A stretch of 64,000 bases of DNA from Pseudomonas zanjanensis (GTDB lineage: Bacteria > Pseudomonadota > Gammaproteobacteria > Pseudomonadales > Pseudomonadaceae). Within the stretch, counting starts at the first letter, position 1, and each line of letters opens with the position of its first letter. Made by a program: the position numbers and the translations under genes. The notes below the pieces were generated by a model, which saw nothing but the letters and a program-made list of their open reading frames with translations, had not been told where the DNA came from and searched no databases. The stretch spans positions 1 to 64,000 of the forward strand of contig NZ_JABWRB020000001.1 in assembly GCF_014268745.2 (NCBI RefSeq), written 5' to 3'. This document shows positions 48,855-59,727 of the stretch, one piece after another.

Positions 48855-48896
48855 ACTCGTCTGTACGAGTTGTTGATTTAACTCGTACAGACGAGT
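48855..48896 (+). promoter_or_regulatory. Two TreR operators
   Basis: ACTCGTCTGTACGAGT (48855-48870) and ACTCGTACAGACGAGT (48881-48896) are exact reverse complements, so the pair with its 10-base spacer forms a 42-base dyad. Each half is itself a near-palindrome ACTCGT....ACGAGT, the GntR-type operator shape. A promoter TTGATT (48873-48878), 17 bp, TACTTT (48896-48901) overlaps the second one. Confidence 0.8.
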
Positions 48897-48955
48897 ACTT
48901 TCTCTTCCACGTGCTGTCGACTCTCAATAACAAGAATGACGCGGAAGAAAAAAGC

Positions 48956-50398
48956 ATGAGCCACGATTACTCCAGAATCGCCAGCGAGCTGCTGCACAGC
49001 TTGGGTGGCGTCGACAATATCGAGCAGGCCGCCCACTGCGTGACGCGCCTGCGCCTGTCCCTCAAGGACGCGACCCGGGTGGACAGCGCCACGCTGAACC
49101 AGATCGACCTGGTCAAGGGCTCCTTTTTCACCGGTGGCCTGTTCCAGGTGGTCATTGGCCCCGGCGAGGTGGAAAAGGTCTACGCGGCCCTGCGCGAGCT
49201 GACGGGCCTGGCCGCCGCGACCATCGCCGACGTCAAGCGCCAGGGCGCGCAGAAAGGCAACGGTATGCAGCGCCTGGTGCGGGTGCTCTCCGATGTGTTC
49301 ATGCCCATCCTGCCCGCCCTGGTGATCGCCGGCCTGCTGATGGGCGTCAACAACCTGCTGGGCGCCAAGGGCATGTTCATTGCCGGGCAGACGTTGCTCG
49401 ATGCCTATCCGAACCTGGACGGCGTCTGGAGCCTGATCAATCTCATGGCCAACACCTCCTTCGTCTTTCTCCCGGCCTTGGTGGGCTGGTCGGCGGCCAA
49501 GCGTTTCGGCGGCAGCGAGATCCTTGGCATCGTGCTGGGCCTGATGCTCGTTCACCCGGACCTGCTCAACGCCTGGAACTACGGCAAGGCCGTGGCGGGA
49601 TTGGACGGCCAGAGCCTGCCGTATTTCGATATCTTCGGCTGGTTCCGGATCGAGAAAGTCGGCTACCAGGGGCAGATCCTGCCGATCCTGCTGGCGGCCT
49701 ATGTCATGAGCGTGATCGAGCGATGGTTGCGGGCCCGGGTGCCCAACGCCATCCAACTGCTGGTGATTCCCATCACCACCATTGTGATCACCGGTGTGCT
49801 GGCCCTCGCCATCATCGGTCCGGTCACCCGGCACCTGGGCATCCTGATCACCGAAGGCATGGTGGCGCTGTTCGACCTGGCACCGGTGATTGGCGGGGCG
49901 ATTTTCGGCCTGCTCTATGCGCCGCTGGTGGTGACCGGCATGCACCACATGTTCCTGGCGGTGGACCTGCAGTTGATCTCGACCCAGGGCGGCACCTTCA
50001 TTTGGCCAATGATCGTCATGTCCAACCTGGCCCAGGGCAGCGCGGCGCTGGCGGTGTTCTACATGACCCGCAATGCGCGGGACAAGAGCATGGCGTCCAC
50101 CTCGGCGATTTCCGCTTATTTCGGCATCACCGAACCGGCAATGTTCGGGGTCAACCTGCGCTACAAATTCCCCTTCTATTGCGCCCTGACCGGCTCGGCC
50201 CTGGGTTGCATTTTCCTGTCACTGAACAAGATCAAGGCCTCGGCGATTGGCGTCGGAGGCCTGCCGGGATTCATTTCCATCGTGCCTGACTACATACCGA
50301 TGTTCGTGGTCGGCATGGTCATCGCCATGAGCGTGCCCTTTGCCCTGACCTGTGCGTTGAGCATGAAGATCGTCCGGCCGGGGTATCGGGTGGCCTGA
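48956..50398 (+). CDS. treP: PTS trehalose transporter subunit IIBC
   Basis: 480 residues from the ATG at 48956 (MSHDYSRIASELLHSLGG). EIIB domain at 1-85 with the phosphorylated Cys in AAHCVTRLRLSLKD; EIIC domain with about ten helices (FMPILPALVIAGLLMGVNNLLG, GAIFGLLYAPLVVTGMHHMFL). It imports trehalose as trehalose 6-phosphate. Needs the EI/HPr/IIA chain encoded further down the operon. A frame start at 48911 is upstream of the ribosome site and unlikely. Confidence 0.93.
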   Translation: MSHDYSRIASELLHSLGGVDNIEQAAHCVTRLRLSLKDATRVDSATLNQIDLVKGSFFTGGLFQVVIGPGEVEKVYAALRELTGLAAATIADVKRQGAQKGNGMQRLVRVLSDVFMPILPALVIAGLLMGVNNLLGAKGMFIAGQTLLDAYPNLDGVWSLINLMANTSFVFLPALVGWSAAKRFGGSEILGIVLGLMLVHPDLLNAWNYGKAVAGLDGQSLPYFDIFGWFRIEKVGYQGQILPILLAAYVMSVIERWLRARVPNAIQLLVIPITTIVITGVLALAIIGPVTRHLGILITEGMVALFDLAPVIGGAIFGLLYAPLVVTGMHHMFLAVDLQLISTQGGTFIWPMIVMSNLAQGSAALAVFYMTRNARDKSMASTSAISAYFGITEPAMFGVNLRYKFPFYCALTGSALGCIFLSLNKIKASAIGVGGLPGFISIVPDYIPMFVVGMVIAMSVPFALTCALSMKIVRPGYRVA

Positions 50399-50466
50399 CC
50401 CTGTGGGCGGGCTTGCCCGCGATGAGGCCCGCAAGGCCAGTACCAAACAGACTGAAGGAATTGCAC

Positions 50467-52113
50467 ATGCAAGACTGGCAACGCTCGGTGATCTACCAGA
50501 TATATCCCAAGAGTTTCTACAGCCATGGCGGCCAGGCCACTGGTGATTTGCTGGGGGTGGTGGACAAGCTCGACTACTTGCAGTGGCTGGGTGTGGATTA
50601 CCTGTGGCTGACGCCGTTCCTGCGTTCGCCGCAACGGGACAACGGCTACGACATCAGCGACTACTACGCCATCGACCCCAGCTACGGCACCATGGCCGAT
50701 TGCGAATTGTTGATCACCGAGGCGCGCAAGCGCGGTATCAAGCTGATGCTCGACATCGTGGTCAATCACACCTCCATCGAGCACCCCTGGTTCCAGGCCG
50801 CCCGCAGCAGCCTCGACAACCCGTACCGCGATTTTTATATCTGGCGGGACCAGCCGAACACCTGGGAGTCCAAGTTCGGTGGCTCGGCCTGGGAATACGA
50901 AGCGCAGACCGGACAGTATTACCTGCACCTGTTCGACCATACCCAGGCCGACTTGAATTGGGACAACCCCCAGGTCCGCGCCGAAGTGTTCAAGATGATG
51001 CGTTTCTGGCGGGACAAGGGCGTGGGGGGCTTCCGTCTCGATGTGATCAACCTGATTTCCAAGCCGGCCGACTTTCCTGACGACCACACCGACGGCCGGC
51101 GTTTCTATACCGACGGTCCCAATGTGCATCGCTACTTGCAGGAAATGCACCGGGAAGTCTTCGAGGGTTTCGACCTGATCAACGTTGGCGAGATGTCGTC
51201 CACTAGCCTCGAGCACTGTGTTCGTTATTCGTGCCCGGCCTCCTGTGAACTGTCGATGACCTTCAATTTCCATCACCTGAAGGTGGACTATCCGAACCTG
51301 CAAAAGTGGGTGCGGGCCGACTTCGATTTTCTCGAGCTCAAACGCATCCTGTCCGACTGGCAGGTCGGCATGCAGGCCGGTGACGGCTGGAATGCGCTGT
51401 TCTGGTGTAACCATGACCAGCCGCGAGTGGTGTCGCGGTTCGGTGACGACGGTGAGTACCGCGTGCCTTCGGCGAAGATGCTCGCCACGGCGTTGCATTT
51501 TCTCCAGGGCACGCCATTCGTGTACCAGGGCGAGGAGCTGGGCATGACCAATCCGGGTTTCGATCACATCGAGCAATACCGCGATGTGGAAACCCTGAAT
51601 ATCTATCGCCTCAAGCGCAACGCCGGAGTCCCCGAAGCCGAGGCCATGGCGCCAATCATGCAGAAGTCCCGTGACAACGGGCGCACGCCAATGCAATGGA
51701 GCGCTGGGCCGAACGCTGGGTTCAGTCGGGTCGAACCCTGGATTGGCGTGCCTGCCAACGCCGCGTTCATCAACGTCGAGCAACAACAAAAAGACGCGAC
51801 CTCGGTGCTGCATTACTACCGCGAGCTGATCGCCCTGCGTCGCAGCGAAGCCTTGATCCAGGACGGCGTCTATCGCCTGCTGTTGCCTGAGCATCCACGC
51901 GTGTGGGCGTACCTGCGCGAAGGGCAGGGTGAGCGCCTGCTGGTGGTCAGCCATTTTTATGGCGGCGACTGCGAGGTGGAGCTGCCCGAAGGGATCCTCA
52001 CCCAAGAGACGAAACAACGCTGGGTGATTGGCAACTACGAAGCGGCTGAACACCGATACCGACGGCTGCGCCTGCGGCCCTACGAGTCGTTCGTGCTGCA
52101 CCTGAGCGACTGA
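50467..52113 (+). CDS. treC: Trehalose-6-phosphate hydrolase TreC
   Basis: 548 residues from the ATG at 50467 (MQDWQRSVIYQIYPKSFYSHG, GAAGGA upstream). GH13 alpha-glucosidase: DYLWLTPFLRSPQRDNGYDISDY, catalytic Asp in GFRLDVINL, acid Glu in VGEMSST, NHDQPR. It splits trehalose 6-phosphate to glucose and glucose 6-phosphate. A single REP half (50400-50424) separates it from treP. The GH13 fold is certain; substrate follows from the operon. Confidence 0.93.
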   Translation: MQDWQRSVIYQIYPKSFYSHGGQATGDLLGVVDKLDYLQWLGVDYLWLTPFLRSPQRDNGYDISDYYAIDPSYGTMADCELLITEARKRGIKLMLDIVVNHTSIEHPWFQAARSSLDNPYRDFYIWRDQPNTWESKFGGSAWEYEAQTGQYYLHLFDHTQADLNWDNPQVRAEVFKMMRFWRDKGVGGFRLDVINLISKPADFPDDHTDGRRFYTDGPNVHRYLQEMHREVFEGFDLINVGEMSSTSLEHCVRYSCPASCELSMTFNFHHLKVDYPNLQKWVRADFDFLELKRILSDWQVGMQAGDGWNALFWCNHDQPRVVSRFGDDGEYRVPSAKMLATALHFLQGTPFVYQGEELGMTNPGFDHIEQYRDVETLNIYRLKRNAGVPEAEAMAPIMQKSRDNGRTPMQWSAGPNAGFSRVEPWIGVPANAAFINVEQQQKDATSVLHYYRELIALRRSEALIQDGVYRLLLPEHPRVWAYLREGQGERLLVVSHFYGGDCEVELPEGILTQETKQRWVIGNYEAAEHRYRRLRLRPYESFVLHLSD

Positions 52114-52238
52114 ATAAAAAACTTCCCTTGACCCAGGCAATGCCTGACAGCGAACACGTTGCGCCAGACGCATCGTGGGCCCCTTGTCGCCGGCCAAACG
52201 GCAAACAAGGGGGGAAGTCATGGAGCAAACAACAATAA

Positions 52239-53480
<1,242 letters not shown>

Positions 53481-53551
53481 CCCGTGCAGGCGCGGGTCGC
53501 TGATCGGCGTGCCCGCAATGCGAAAAAGAACAGACAGCAGCAGGTGAAGTC

Positions 53552-56086
53552 ATGAACACAACGCAATCCTTGCAATTGCTCGCACCGCTGTCCGGGGTCT
53601 TGATGCCTTTGGACAGCGTGCCGGATCCGGTTTTCTCCAGCCGTGTGGTGGGGGATGGCATTTGTATCGATCCGACCTCGCAAACCCTTTGCGCGCCGCT
53701 GTCCGGTGTCGTCGGCACGCTCCAGGACAGCGCCCATGCGGTGAGTATCACCGCTGACAATGGTGTCCAGGTGCTGATGCATATCGGCCTGGACACGGTC
53801 AACCTGGCGGGCGAGGGGTTTACCTCGCGGGTGACCATGGGGCAACGGGTCGAGGCCGGTCAGCCGCTGATCGATTTCGATGCCGACTACATCGCCTTGC
53901 ACGCGCGCAGTCTGTTGACGCTGATGCTGGTGGTCAGTGGCGAACCCTTCAGCCTGCTCGTGGACGAGGCCACTGGCATCGAGAGCGGCGCGCCGCTGTT
54001 GCAGGTGCGCCAAGGTGAGCAAGGGGCGATCAATGAGACGCAGCCGGGCACGGTGCTGTTTTCCCGGCGGCTGGTCGTGCCCAATGAAAGTGGCCTGCAC
54101 GCCCGTCCCGCCGCGGTGTTCGCCCAGGCCGCCAAGGGCTTCGACGCCCATATCCAACTGCATAAGCAGCAAGCCAGCGCCAACGCCAAATCCCTGGTGG
54201 CGATCATGGCGTTGCGGACGGCCAAGGGCGACAGTGTGCAGATCAGCGCCGCCGGTGCCCAGGCTGGGCAGGCCGTCGAAGCGCTGGAACAATTGCTGCT
54301 GTCAGGGTGCGGCGAAACAGTGCAAGCGCCGCTAACACTGGAGCCGATCACTGCCGTCGAACCGTCGATGCCCAGCCGGCTGCGGGGTGTCTGCGCATCG
54401 CCCGGCTCGGCGTTTGGTGAAGTGGTCCAGATCGCTTCCCAGGTCTTGGACATCGAGGCGGCGGGCGTCGGCATCGAGGCCGAGCAGGCGGCCCTGGATC
54501 AAGCACTGGAGCAGGCGACGCAAGCCTTGAAAGCATTACAGGGCGAGGCGGCAGGCAGCGTCCAGGCACAGATTTTTCGTGCCCATCAAGAATTGCTCGA
54601 AGACCCCACCTTGCTGGAGCAGGCCCAAGCCTTGATCGCCGCGGGCAAGAGCGCGGCATTCGCCTGGAAAACCGCCACCGAGGCAAGCGCCGCGCTGTTC
54701 CTGCAATTGGGCAGCGCTTTGCTGGCCGAGCGCGCAACGGACCTGGCCGATGTCGGGCAGCGGGTACTCAAATTGATCCTGGGCGTGCAGGACAACGCCT
54801 GGAACCTGCCCGAACAGGCGATTCTGGTGGCCGAGCAACTGACGCCCTCCCAGACCGCCAGCCTCGACACCTCACGCATCGCCGGTTTTGTCACCGTGGG
54901 CGGCGGCGCCACCAGCCATGTCGCGATCCTGGCCCGTGCGCTGGGCCTGCCCTCGTTGTGTGGCGTGGCGCAAGACGTGTTGGCCTTGGAGAACGGCACT
55001 CGGGTGTTGCTGGACGCTGATAGCGGTGAACTGCACGTGAACCCGGATCAGGCCTTGATCGAGCAACGCCAGGTCGCGGCTGAGCGGCAGCGCCAGCGAC
55101 ATCAGCGAGACCTGGAGCAGTCGGCCCTGGCGGCTCGTACCCTGGACGGCCATCGAGTCGAGGTCAGTGCCAATGTCGGGTCGCTGCGAGACGTGGAGCA
55201 GGCCATGGCCCTTGGAGGCGAAGGTGTGGGACTGTTGCGCTCCGAACTGCTCTACCTGGATCGCGCCCACCCACCTGGCCACGACGAGCAAGCGACCCTG
55301 TACAGCGCCGTCGCCCGGGTTCTCGGACCTGAGCGCAACCTGGTGGTTCGCACCCTCGACGTGGGTGGGGACAAGCCGCTTGCTTACGTGCCGATGGCGC
55401 ATGAGGCCAATCCATTCCTGGGCATGCGCGGCATTCGCTTGTGCCTGGAGCGACCCCAGTTATTGCGCGAACAATTCCGGGCAATCCTCGCCTGTTCGGG
55501 GCTGGCACGGCTGCACATCATGCTGCCCATGGTCACGCACCTGGCGGAGCTGCGCCTGGCGCGGCAAATGCTGGATGAGGAGGTCCGTCAGTTGGGACTC
55601 ACGCAGGCGCCGAAGCTGGGCATCATGATCGAAGTGCCGGCGGCGGCGCTGATGGCTGACCTGTTTGCCCCTGAAGTGGATTTCTTTTCCATCGGCACCA
55701 ACGACCTGACCCAATACACCCTGGCCATGGACCGTGACCATCCACGTTTGGCCAGCCAGGCCGACAGCCTGCATCCCTCGGTGTTGCGCCTGATCGCCCG
55801 TACCGCCGAGGCCGCTCGCGCCCATGGCAAATGGGTCGGGGTGTGTGGCGCGCTGGCATCGGAACCGCTGGCGGTGCCGGTGTTGTTGGGGTTGGGCGTA
55901 GATGAGCTATCGGTCAGTGTGCCGTTGATTCCGGCCATCAAGGCCTGTGTGCGTGAATGGAACCTGAGCGAGTGCCGCACGCTGGCTCAACAGGCCTTGG
56001 GCCAGGAAAGCGCCGAGCAGGTGCGTGATCTCCTGCGTATTCACTCATCCACGGCCACCCCGGCCACCCTGGCCATGGAGCATTGA
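53552..56086 (+). CDS. Fused PTS EIIA(Glc)-HPr-Enzyme I
   Basis: 844 residues carrying the full phosphate relay. EIIA-Glc-like domain 1-160 with phospho-acceptor His in VLMHIGLDTV (H77; H62 as partner), HPr 170-260 with NESGLHARPAAVF (H183), EI from 275 with GGGATSHVAILARALGLPS (H456), PEP-binding motifs (RTLDVGGDKPL, MIEVPAAALM, GVCGALASEP). It powers TreP. Another copy of Enzyme I for other PTS may exist elsewhere; not seen here. Confidence 0.92.
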   Translation: MNTTQSLQLLAPLSGVLMPLDSVPDPVFSSRVVGDGICIDPTSQTLCAPLSGVVGTLQDSAHAVSITADNGVQVLMHIGLDTVNLAGEGFTSRVTMGQRVEAGQPLIDFDADYIALHARSLLTLMLVVSGEPFSLLVDEATGIESGAPLLQVRQGEQGAINETQPGTVLFSRRLVVPNESGLHARPAAVFAQAAKGFDAHIQLHKQQASANAKSLVAIMALRTAKGDSVQISAAGAQAGQAVEALEQLLLSGCGETVQAPLTLEPITAVEPSMPSRLRGVCASPGSAFGEVVQIASQVLDIEAAGVGIEAEQAALDQALEQATQALKALQGEAAGSVQAQIFRAHQELLEDPTLLEQAQALIAAGKSAAFAWKTATEASAALFLQLGSALLAERATDLADVGQRVLKLILGVQDNAWNLPEQAILVAEQLTPSQTASLDTSRIAGFVTVGGGATSHVAILARALGLPSLCGVAQDVLALENGTRVLLDADSGELHVNPDQALIEQRQVAAERQRQRHQRDLEQSALAARTLDGHRVEVSANVGSLRDVEQAMALGGEGVGLLRSELLYLDRAHPPGHDEQATLYSAVARVLGPERNLVVRTLDVGGDKPLAYVPMAHEANPFLGMRGIRLCLERPQLLREQFRAILACSGLARLHIMLPMVTHLAELRLARQMLDEEVRQLGLTQAPKLGIMIEVPAAALMADLFAPEVDFFSIGTNDLTQYTLAMDRDHPRLASQADSLHPSVLRLIARTAEAARAHGKWVGVCGALASEPLAVPVLLGLGVDELSVSVPLIPAIKACVREWNLSECRTLAQQALGQESAEQVRDLLRIHSSTATPATLAMEH

Positions 56087-56088
56087 AC

Positions 56089-56376
56089 ATGTTCGACAAA
56101 CTACAACAGACCTTCTGGAAAGCCTTGACCCCGGACCTGGTCCCGGAAGAACCCAAGCGGCCGGCAACGGTTGACGGGCTGGCGCCGGCCCTCATTGCTG
56201 CGTTGGGCGGCGCGGAAAACCTCAAGTCCCATCAACCTGTGGCGTTGACGCGACTGCGGGTGGAACTGTGGGATGTGGCCCGGATCGATCGGGCCGGGTT
56301 GAGCGGCGCGGGTGTGGCGGCGGTAATGACGCTGAACAACGGCGTAGTGCACCTGATCACCGGCTTGCAAGGCTGA
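56089..56376 (+). CDS. EIIB-like domain protein lacking the phosphocysteine
   Basis: 95 residues from the ATG at 56089, two bases after the fused PTS gene's stop. Residues 27-92 match the Glc-type EIIB fold (LAPALIAALGGAENLKSHQPVALTRLRVELWDV...), but where TreP has HCVTRLR this has VALTRLR: the phosphorylated Cys is replaced by Ala. Hence no transport role; perhaps a regulatory or docking domain. Probably cotranscribed with the upstream genes. Confidence 0.75.
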   Translation: MFDKLQQTFWKALTPDLVPEEPKRPATVDGLAPALIAALGGAENLKSHQPVALTRLRVELWDVARIDRAGLSGAGVAAVMTLNNGVVHLITGLQG

Positions 56377-56392
56377 CTGTAGAGGGGCTGCT

Positions 56393-56550
56393 GCGCAGTC
56401 CAGCGGGAGCAAGCTCCCTCGCCACAAGAGCGTGTTTCGGCGTGGGGGGCGTTCGTTGTTTTGCGGGTAATGGAATTCTGAAGGTTCGCCTCACCGCTCC
56501 CGCCACCGCAAAACCGTGGCGAGGGAGCTTGCTCCCGCTGGGGGCGAAGC
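56393..56550. repeat. Paired REP units
   Basis: GGGGCTGCTGCGCAGTCC..CTCCCTCGCCAC (56393-56424) and inverted CGTGGCGAGGGAGCTTGCTCC (56515-56535). No gene seen in 56377-56699; its last 130 bases probably hold the promoter of the next gene. Confidence 0.8.
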
Positions 56551-56699
56551 GCTGAGCGCTCGATTCATTCATCTGTCGGGAAATGACCACTACACGTTTT
56601 TTTCATCTTGGTTTCCTTACCGTTTCTCATCTGCGGGTGTATCGTATTCGCCTTTTGCGGGCCCAACGGTTCGCGCGGATTCAATAGGTGGTTGCGTTC

Positions 56700-58076
56700 A
56701 TGTCCTTTACCCGTCGCCAAATACTCGGTGGCCTGGCCGGTCTTGTTGTCGTTGGTGTGGGTGCAGGCGGCGCGTCACGGTACTGGTTGGGCAAAAGGAC
56801 GGATGCCGAGGCCGGTCACGACTATGAATTGATCGCCGCGCCCTTGGATGTGGAACTGGTGGCCGGGCACAAGACCCAGGCCTGGGCGTTTGGCCCTTCG
56901 GCGCCGGGTACCGAGCTGCGGGTGCGCCAGGGCGAATGGTTGCGGGTTCGTTTCATCAACCATCTGCCGGTCGCCACCACCATCCATTGGCACGGGATTC
57001 GTTTGCCGCTGGAGATGGACGGCGTGCCCTATGTCTCGCAACTGCCGGTGCTGCCGGGCGAGTATTTCGATTACAAATTCCGTGTGCCGGACGCCGGCAG
57101 CTATTGGTATCACCCCCACGTCAACAGCAGCGAAGAACTCGGGCGTGGGCTGGTGGGGCCGTTGATCATCGAAGAGCGCGAGCCCACCGGTTTCAAATAC
57201 GAGCAGACCCTGAGCCTCAAGAGCTGGCATGTGGATGAGCAGGGCGAGTTCGTCGCGTTCAGCATTCCCCGCGAGGCGGCCCGTGGCGGCACGGCCGGGC
57301 GGCTGTCGACTATCAACGGCGTGCCGCAAGCGGTGATTGACCTGCCGGCCGGGCAGATCACCCGGGTGCGTTTGCTCAACCTTGATAACACCCTGACTTA
57401 CCGCATCAACATTCCCGGTGTTGAAGCGCAGATCTATGCGCTGGATGGCAACCCCATCGAACCGCGCCCGTTGGGCAAGGAATACTGGCTGGGGCCAGGC
57501 ATGCGCATTTGCCTGGCGATCAAGGCACCGCCGGCTGGCGAGGCGTTATCGCTGCGCAACGGCCCGGTGCGCCTGGGGACGCTGCGTTCGGTGCCCAACA
57601 GTGACGCGCCGGCGCCATGGCCGCCAGCATTGCCGCCCAACCCGGTGGCCGAGCCGGACCTGGCCAATGCCGAGAAACTCAACTTCAATTTCGAATGGGT
57701 CGGCTCGGTGTCGGTGAATGTCGACAACGGCAAACCGCCAAGCCTGTGGCAAATCAACGGCAAGGCTTGGGACATCACCGACAAGACCTGCGCCGACCGG
57801 CCGATCGCCACGCTGAAGAAAGGCCAGAGCTACATTTTCGAATTGAAGAATATGACCCAGTACCAGCACCCGATCCATTTGCACGGCATGAGCTTCAAGG
57901 TGATTGCGTCGAACCGGCACAAGGTCGTGCCGTATTTCACTGACACCTACTTGCTGGGCAAGAACGAGCGGGCGCAGGTGGCGCTGGTGGCGGATAATCC
58001 GGGCGTGTGGATGTTCCACTGCCATGTGATCGATCACATGGAAACCGGCCTGATGGCCGCCATCGAGGTGGCGTGA
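56700..58076 (+). CDS. Tat-exported multicopper oxidase
   Basis: 458 residues from the ATG at 56700 (MSFTRRQILGGLAGLVVVGVG: Tat signal with RR and hydrophobic helix). A GTG four codons upstream is in frame. Copper motifs in order: HWHGIRLP, WYHPHVNSSEE, HPIHLHGMSF, and MFHCHVIDHMETGLMAAIEV with a T1 axial Met/Leu site. A three-domain laccase-like oxidase in the periplasm; substrate unknown (metal or phenol). Its stop overlaps the tadA ATG (TGATG). Confidence 0.9.
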   Translation: MSFTRRQILGGLAGLVVVGVGAGGASRYWLGKRTDAEAGHDYELIAAPLDVELVAGHKTQAWAFGPSAPGTELRVRQGEWLRVRFINHLPVATTIHWHGIRLPLEMDGVPYVSQLPVLPGEYFDYKFRVPDAGSYWYHPHVNSSEELGRGLVGPLIIEEREPTGFKYEQTLSLKSWHVDEQGEFVAFSIPREAARGGTAGRLSTINGVPQAVIDLPAGQITRVRLLNLDNTLTYRINIPGVEAQIYALDGNPIEPRPLGKEYWLGPGMRICLAIKAPPAGEALSLRNGPVRLGTLRSVPNSDAPAPWPPALPPNPVAEPDLANAEKLNFNFEWVGSVSVNVDNGKPPSLWQINGKAWDITDKTCADRPIATLKKGQSYIFELKNMTQYQHPIHLHGMSFKVIASNRHKVVPYFTDTYLLGKNERAQVALVADNPGVWMFHCHVIDHMETGLMAAIEVA

Positions 58077-58573
58077 TGCGCCAGATTCGCCCCGCCAAGA
58101 TCATCGACCGCAGCCGTGACCAGGACTTCATGCGCGAAGCCCTGGCCCTTGCCGCACAAGGCGCCGCCCTGGGCGAAGTGCCGGTGGGCGCAGTGCTGGT
58201 GCAGGACGGTGAAATCATTGGGCGCGGCTTCAACTGCCCGATCAGTGGTCACGACCCCAGCGCCCACGCCGAAATGGTCGCGATCCGCGCCGCCGCCCAG
58301 GCCGTGAGCAACTATCGTCTGCCCGGCAGCACGCTGTACGTGACGCTGGAACCGTGCAGCATGTGCGCCGGCTTGATCGTCCATTCACGCATCGCCCGGG
58401 TCGTCTATGGCGCCTTGGAGCCCAAGGCCGGCATCGTGCAGAGCCAGGGGCAGTTCTTCAGCCAGGGCTTCCTGAACCATCGGGTGCTGTTCGAGGGCGG
58501 GGTGTTGGCTGAGGAGTGCAGTACGGTGCTTAGCGAGTTCTTCAAGGCCCGAAGAGCCAAATCGCAAGGTTGA
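58076..58573 (+). CDS. tadA: tRNA adenosine(34) deaminase TadA
   Basis: 165 residues from the ATG at 58076, overlapping the previous stop. It turns A34 of tRNA-Arg(ACG) to inosine. Zinc deaminase motifs: HAEMVAIRAA (His, Glu) and PCSMCAGLIVHSRIARVVYGA (two Cys). Essential enzyme in gammaproteobacteria. In other pseudomonads tadA, a multicopper oxidase gene and guaA-guaB are close together, supporting that the island and tre locus are insertions between them. Confidence 0.93.
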   Translation: MRQIRPAKIIDRSRDQDFMREALALAAQGAALGEVPVGAVLVQDGEIIGRGFNCPISGHDPSAHAEMVAIRAAAQAVSNYRLPGSTLYVTLEPCSMCAGLIVHSRIARVVYGALEPKAGIVQSQGQFFSQGFLNHRVLFEGGVLAEECSTVLSEFFKARRAKSQG

Positions 58574-58584
58574 ACACATACCCT

Positions 58585-58716
58585 TGTGGCGAGGGAGCTT
58601 GCTCCCGCTGGGCTGCGCAGCAGCCCCAAACCATTCAACACAGTGCATCAGGAAAAATCGGTTGGCAGCTTTTACGACTGCTGCGCAGCCGAGCGGGAGC
58701 AAGCTCCCTCGCCACA
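58585..58716. repeat. REP doublet after tadA
   Basis: TGTGGCGAGGGAGCTTGCTC (58585-58604) with CTGCGCAGCAGCCCC arm, and inverted GGGAGCAAGCTCCCTCGCCA ending at 58716. Confidence 0.88.
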
Positions 58717-58770
58717 ATGATTGGCAGCCCTTAAGTGAGCAGGCTGTTCTCCCACAGGGGCTCGGGCGAT

Positions 58771-59727
58771 TTATTTACGCGCCACAATCACCGCCCGCAT
58801 CGGCGCTGGCAGCCCTTCGATGGTCTTGCTGTGGTCGGCGGGGTCGAGGAAGTCGCTCAGGGACTGATATTTCATCCACTCGGTGCTGCGCTGTTCTTCC
58901 ACGGTCGTCAGGCTCACGTCCACGCAACGCACATCGCTGAATCCGGCGCGGCGCAGCCAGCGTTCCAGGGCCGGGACCGACGGCAGGAACCACACGTTGC
59001 GCATCTGCGCATAGCGGTCTTCGGGCACCAGCACCTGATGTTCGTCGCCTTCGATCACCAAGGTTTCCAGCACCAGTTCACCGCCCTTGACCAGGCAATC
59101 CTTCAAGGCCAGCAAGTGTTCAATCGGCGAGCGGCGGTGGTAGAACACGCCCATGGAGAACACGGTGTCGAAGCCTTCCAGTTCCGCTGGCAGGGCCTCG
59201 AAGGGGAACGGCAGATGCCAGGCGTTGGGCTGCGACAGGTAGCGCTGCACCGCCTGGAACTGGCAGAAGAACAGCCAGTTGGGGTCGACGCCGATCACCG
59301 TGTCGGCCCCGGCGCCGAGCATGCGCCACATGTAGTAGCCATTGCCGCAGCCCACATCGAGGATGCGCTTGCCCTTGAGATCCAAGTGCGGCGCCACCCG
59401 CGACCACTTCCAGTCCGAGCGCCATTCGGTGTCCACGTGCACGCCGAACAGGTCGAACGGCCCTTTGCGCCAGGGTGACAGGCCCATCAGCGCGGTACGC
59501 ATTTGCCCACGGGTTTCGTCGGAGCAATCAGCGTCGAGCGTCAGGCCGTTCAGCAGGTCGACGGTGGTGGGTTGCAAGACCGGCAGCGCATCGAGGGCGC
59601 TTTGCCAGCGCTCCAGGTCGCCGTGGCCCTTTTCCATCTTGCTGTCGAGTTGCGTCTGCAGCGTCGCGGCCCAATCGGCCAGGGGTGTGCCGGCCAGATG
59701 GCGGGCGAGGGGGGACAGATCGATCAT
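58771..59727 (-). CDS. cmoB: tRNA cmo5U34 carboxymethyltransferase CmoB
   Basis: 318 residues. Rossmann AdoMet fold with [22 protein letters not shown] and [16 protein letters not shown]; later [26 protein letters not shown]. Uses carboxy-S-adenosylmethionine made by CmoA to modify tRNA uridine-34. Overlaps the upstream cmoA by four bases on the minus strand. Confidence 0.95.
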   Translation of the reverse strand: MIDLSPLARHLAGTPLADWAATLQTQLDSKMEKGHGDLERWQSALDALPVLQPTTVDLLNGLTLDADCSDETRGQMRTALMGLSPWRKGPFDLFGVHVDTEWRSDWKWSRVAPHLDLKGKRILDVGCGNGYYMWRMLGAGADTVIGVDPNWLFFCQFQAVQRYLSQPNAWHLPFPFEALPAELEGFDTVFSMGVFYHRRSPIEHLLALKDCLVKGGELVLETLVIEGDEHQVLVPEDRYAQMRNVWFLPSVPALERWLRRAGFSDVRCVDVSLTTVEEQRSTEWMKYQSLSDFLDPADHSKTIEGLPAPMRAVIVARK

